Below are positions 61,771 through 64,000 of a stretch of 64,000 nt of DNA, one piece after another. Each line of letters starts with the position of its first letter. Position 1 is the first letter of the stretch. The stretch is from contig CAUHNW010000003.1 in the NCBI GenBank assembly GCA_959607825.1, positions 124,001-188,000 on the forward strand, read 5' to 3'. The notes below the pieces were generated by a model. The model worked only from the letters and a program-made list of their open reading frames with translations, made no database searches and was not told the DNA's origin. The DNA is from HGM13006 sp900757695 (GTDB lineage: Bacteria > Bacillota > Clostridia > Oscillospirales > Oscillospiraceae). Both the position numbers and the translations under genes were made by a program.

Positions 61771-62612
61771 CCGATCCAAGACTGACACTGGAAGAGCGCA
61801 TTGAAGCAGAGCTCAAAAGCTATGACGGCACCATGGGTCTTTATATGGATGACCTCAAGGGAAATGTCATTACCCGGTTTCCGGATGAACCCTTTGAGAC
61901 GGCCAGTACCATCAAGGTCTACATTCTGGCGGCGCTGTTTGACGCCATCGAGCAGGGAAAGGCAAGCCTCAAGGATATGCTGACCTGTGAAGAACGATTC
62001 TGGATCGACGGCAGCGGCATACTGGGCTCGCTGGAAGTGGGAACTATCCTGTCTGTCAAGAACGTGGCAACGCTGATGATCGTTGTCAGCGACAATATCG
62101 CCACCAATATGCTCATTGATTATCTTGGCATCGATTCGATCAATGCCTGCATTCAGAAGCTGGGCTGCAAGGACACAAAGCTCCACAACGTGCTGGACTT
62201 TGCCAAGTACCATCAGTTGGGCACCACTACGCCCGGAGACTATGCTTCCATGTTTGTTCGCATTGCGAATCGAACACTGGTAAGCCCGGAGGCATCGCAG
62301 CAGATGTGGGAGATCCTTTCCCAGCAGCACTATAATTCCATGATCGTAAAATCTCTGCCCCAGTTCTATGTGGATCCGGACAACTATGATGAGCAGCTGT
62401 TCTGGTTTGCATCAAAATCCGGCAGTATGAATGCCTGCCGGAATGATGGCGGCATTATTACCACACCCTATGGGAGCTATGTGATCGTGATGCTCAACAA
62501 GGATTTTTCCGACAAGCAGTATTATCCGGAGCATCCGGCAACGGTGTTCGGTTCCCGTGTCAGCCGATTGATTTTTGATCAGTATCTGACGCTGGAGGGA
62601 CGAATTAAGTAA
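61767..62612 (+). CDS. class-A-beta-lactamase-like serine hydrolase
   Basis: Penicillin-binding-fold protein of 281 residues. STIK holds Ser47 and Lys50, SDN is at 108-110 and KSG at 217-219. The omega-loop region after SDN (KLHNVLDFAKYHQLGTTTPG) shows no Glu at the place of Glu166, which class A enzymes need for deacylation. There is no signal peptide, so the protein should be cytoplasmic. A peptidase or esterase is more likely than antibiotic resistance. The ATG overlaps the dipeptidase stop. Confidence 0.82.
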   Translation: MTDPRLTLEERIEAELKSYDGTMGLYMDDLKGNVITRFPDEPFETASTIKVYILAALFDAIEQGKASLKDMLTCEERFWIDGSGILGSLEVGTILSVKNVATLMIVVSDNIATNMLIDYLGIDSINACIQKLGCKDTKLHNVLDFAKYHQLGTTTPGDYASMFVRIANRTLVSPEASQQMWEILSQQHYNSMIVKSLPQFYVDPDNYDEQLFWFASKSGSMNACRNDGGIITTPYGSYVIVMLNKDFSDKQYYPEHPATVFGSRVSRLIFDQYLTLEGRIK

Positions 62613-62652
62613 CCTGATTTTACCAGACGAATGGGCATATTGTACAAAGGGG

Positions 62653-62682
62653 TTGTAATAATACCCCGGGCTATGATATACT
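62653..62682 (+). promoter_or_regulatory. promoter of the small membrane protein/YgjP unit
   Basis: TTGTAA, 18 bases, TATACT (62677-62682). Confidence 0.55.
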
Positions 62683-62717
62683 GTACACGATAAGCGCCGT
62701 AAAACGGAGGATGAAGT

Positions 62718-62888
62718 ATGGGAAAAAAGAAGAATGGTGAGGATTTGCAGAACACACCGGTTCTGGAGATTAAGCCCAGTGAGGAATATCATCCCCGGCC
62801 CATGTGGCAGCGGATCGCAGCGTGGATCATCATTGCGCTGATCGTTGCGGCAACGGGCATTATCGGACTGTGGGGGAACTTTGGTTGA
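62718..62888 (+). CDS. 56-residue membrane protein
   Basis: Short gene with GGAGG seven bases before its ATG and a promoter upstream. The N-terminal 35 residues are charged and cytoplasmic (MGKKKNGEDLQ start, PSEEYHPRPMWQR), followed by one transmembrane helix (IAAWIIIALIVAATGIIGL). Its stop overlaps the metallopeptidase start (TTGA). Unknown function. Confidence 0.7.
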   Translation: MGKKKNGEDLQNTPVLEIKPSEEYHPRPMWQRIAAWIIIALIVAATGIIGLWGNFG

Positions 62889-63571
62889 TCTCCTATGAGT
62901 TGATCCGAAGTAAGCGTAAGACGGTATCCATCCGCATTACGCCGGAAGGAAACGTGCAGGTGCGTGCGCCGCTGCGGTGTCCCCGAAGCTATATCGATCA
63001 GTTTGTACGGGAAAAGCAGGACTGGATCCTTTCTCATCAAGCGGAGGTATGCACTGCGCTGGCGCAGCGCAGCCAATGGCGGATTCGGGCAGGCGATACC
63101 CTGATGTTCTGTGGAGAGCCCTATGAGGTCGTTCTGACCGACCAGCGCCGTGGCAGTCTGGATATGCAGGCGCATATACTGGTATTGCCGGATATAGCTG
63201 TGGATGAGGTCATGGGACTGGTAGAGCGGCTCTACCGCCGGGGCGGCCTTCCATGGATTCAGGAGCGGCTGGCATACTGGGCCGGAATCATGCAGGTGAC
63301 CTATGGAACAGTCAGCCTGTCCTCGGCCATGCGCCGGTGGGGAAGCTGTTCCTCCAATGGCAATATTCATATCAGCTGGCTTTTGCTGTTTGCACCGCAG
63401 CGGGCCATTGATTATGTACTGGTTCATGAACTGTGCCATCGAATTGAGTTTAATCACAGCCGGGCATTCTGGGCGCAGGTGGCCCGGTATATGCCCGACT
63501 ATGTAGCACAGAAGAAAGCCCTTGCGGCACTTCAGCAGCAGCTGTTTGTGCAGGGGTGGAGTAAAAAATAA
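62885..63571 (+). CDS. YgjP/SprT-like metallopeptidase (DUF45)
   Basis: Protein of 228 residues. The zinc motif HELCH is at 181-185 with a third His at 191 (HELCHRIEFNHSRAFW). RRWGSCSSNGNIHISWLLL is a landmark of the YgjP/M48-like DUF45 family. Start TTG overlapping the previous stop, with GGGGG upstream. The function is poorly known; the family is thought to contain cytoplasmic metallopeptidases. Confidence 0.88.
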   Translation: MISYELIRSKRKTVSIRITPEGNVQVRAPLRCPRSYIDQFVREKQDWILSHQAEVCTALAQRSQWRIRAGDTLMFCGEPYEVVLTDQRRGSLDMQAHILVLPDIAVDEVMGLVERLYRRGGLPWIQERLAYWAGIMQVTYGTVSLSSAMRRWGSCSSNGNIHISWLLLFAPQRAIDYVLVHELCHRIEFNHSRAFWAQVARYMPDYVAQKKALAALQQQLFVQGWSKK

Positions 63572-63592
63572 ACGGAAAGATGGGGGGACCCT

Positions 63593-64000
63593 GTGAAAGA
63601 ATATTTGGAACTGATCGTAACGTTCTTTAAGATCGGCATTATGACCTTTGGCGGCGGCTATGCCATGCTGCCGATGATTCAGCGGGAAGTTGTGGAGAAA
63701 AAGGGCTGGGCTACGGAGGAAGAGATCCTCAATTACTATGCCATTGGGCAGTGCACCCCCGGTGTGATCGCCGTGAATACGGCGACTTTTATTGGAGACA
63801 GCCGAAAAGGCGTATTGGGCGGCTTCATGGCAACGCTGGGTGTGGTAATGCCCAGCCTGATCATTATTTCGATTATTGCGGCGGTACTCAACAACTTTGC
63901 AGAGATCGAGGCGGTGCAGCATGCACTGGCCGGGATCCGTGTTTCTGTTGTAGTACTGGTGGGCTTCTCGGTGTGGAAGCTCATGAAGTCCGGGGTCAAG
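63593..64000 (+). CDS. chromate transporter (ChrA type), 5' part
   Basis: First 136 codons of a ChrA-family protein, open at the window edge. KIGIMTFGGGYAMLPMIQRE and the YAIGQCTPGVIAVNTATFIG loop are classic marks of the short-chain (CHR) type, which is encoded as two genes of about 180 residues in Firmicutes. The start is a GTG after GGGGGGACCCT. The natural substrate may be chromate or another anion such as sulfate. Confidence 0.88.
   Translation, partial: MKEYLELIVTFFKIGIMTFGGGYAMLPMIQREVVEKKGWATEEEILNYYAIGQCTPGVIAVNTATFIGDSRKGVLGGFMATLGVVMPSLIIISIIAAVLNNFAEIEAVQHALAGIRVSVVVLVGFSVWKLMKSGVK

Noticed and set aside
61767..62612. Reading the serine hydrolase as an antibiotic-resistance beta-lactamase.
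   Set aside because: There is no signal peptide and no visible Glu166 equivalent, and the gene is coupled to a dipeptidase in a peptide-handling cluster.

Overview
The window is a dense stretch of chromosome from a spore-forming Gram-positive anaerobe, most likely a gut Clostridia of the Oscillospiraceae type. The grounds are the spoIIAA-spoIIAB-sigF operon, ylbJ, yqfC/yqfD, a T-box leader on valS, strong GGAGG-type ribosome sites, frequent GTG/TTG starts in overlapping genes, moderately GC-rich coding sequence and the yqfC-to-mutS2 gene order. The placement is inference; no rRNA or tRNA gene is present. No phage, insertion sequence or CRISPR array is visible.

Layout. 1-8.9 kb: the start of an ApbE flavin transferase, a DegV protein, a DUF308 membrane protein, T-box-controlled valS, folC, the sigma-F operon and an HD-domain protein. 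9-11.7 kb: a small conserved ORF behind a palindrome, then a divergent pair made of an XRE-type regulator and a membrane Ser/Thr kinase whose kinase domain is broken by an internal deletion. 11.7-19.9 kb: an iron/metal island with DUF3793, flavodoxin, two feoA, feoB, a FeoB-associated Cys-rich peptide, a DtxR-like regulator, a 41-residue membrane peptide, an AraC-type protein, a DUF6110-like protein and an unusual P1B-type ATPase. This island carries a repeated operator of the form GTTAG-N6-CTAAC around two good promoters. 19.9-31.5 kb: an MBL hydrolase facing gluQ, uracil-DNA glycosylase plus a DD-carboxypeptidase, comEA, a two-component system with a GerMN lipoprotein, an O-acetylhomoserine sulfhydrylase behind duplicated palindromes, and ylbJ.

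31.6-43.3 kb: yqfC-yqfD-phoH-ybeY-dgkA-era-yqzL-recO-mutS2, then an HPr, uvrC, rsmD, coaD and a coiled-coil protein. 43.4-48.8 kb: pyruvate carboxylase and a phosphohexomutase, each a single-gene unit with a clear promoter and terminator. 48.9-62.6 kb: a peptide-handling island with a papain-fold (C39-like) protein, a MATE exporter, a transglutaminase-like protein, a complete Dpp/Opp-type ABC importer, a GNAT acetyltransferase, a P1-family aminopeptidase, a C26 gamma-glutamyl hydrolase, an M19 dipeptidase and a class-A-beta-lactamase-like serine hydrolase without a signal peptide. The end holds a 56-residue membrane protein, a YgjP/SprT-like metallopeptidase and the start of a chromate transporter.

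The two regions with most to offer are the iron island, where a candidate regulator lies beside a candidate operator array, and the peptide island, where import, N-acetylation and four kinds of intracellular hydrolase sit together. Both functional readings are inferences from family and neighbourhood.
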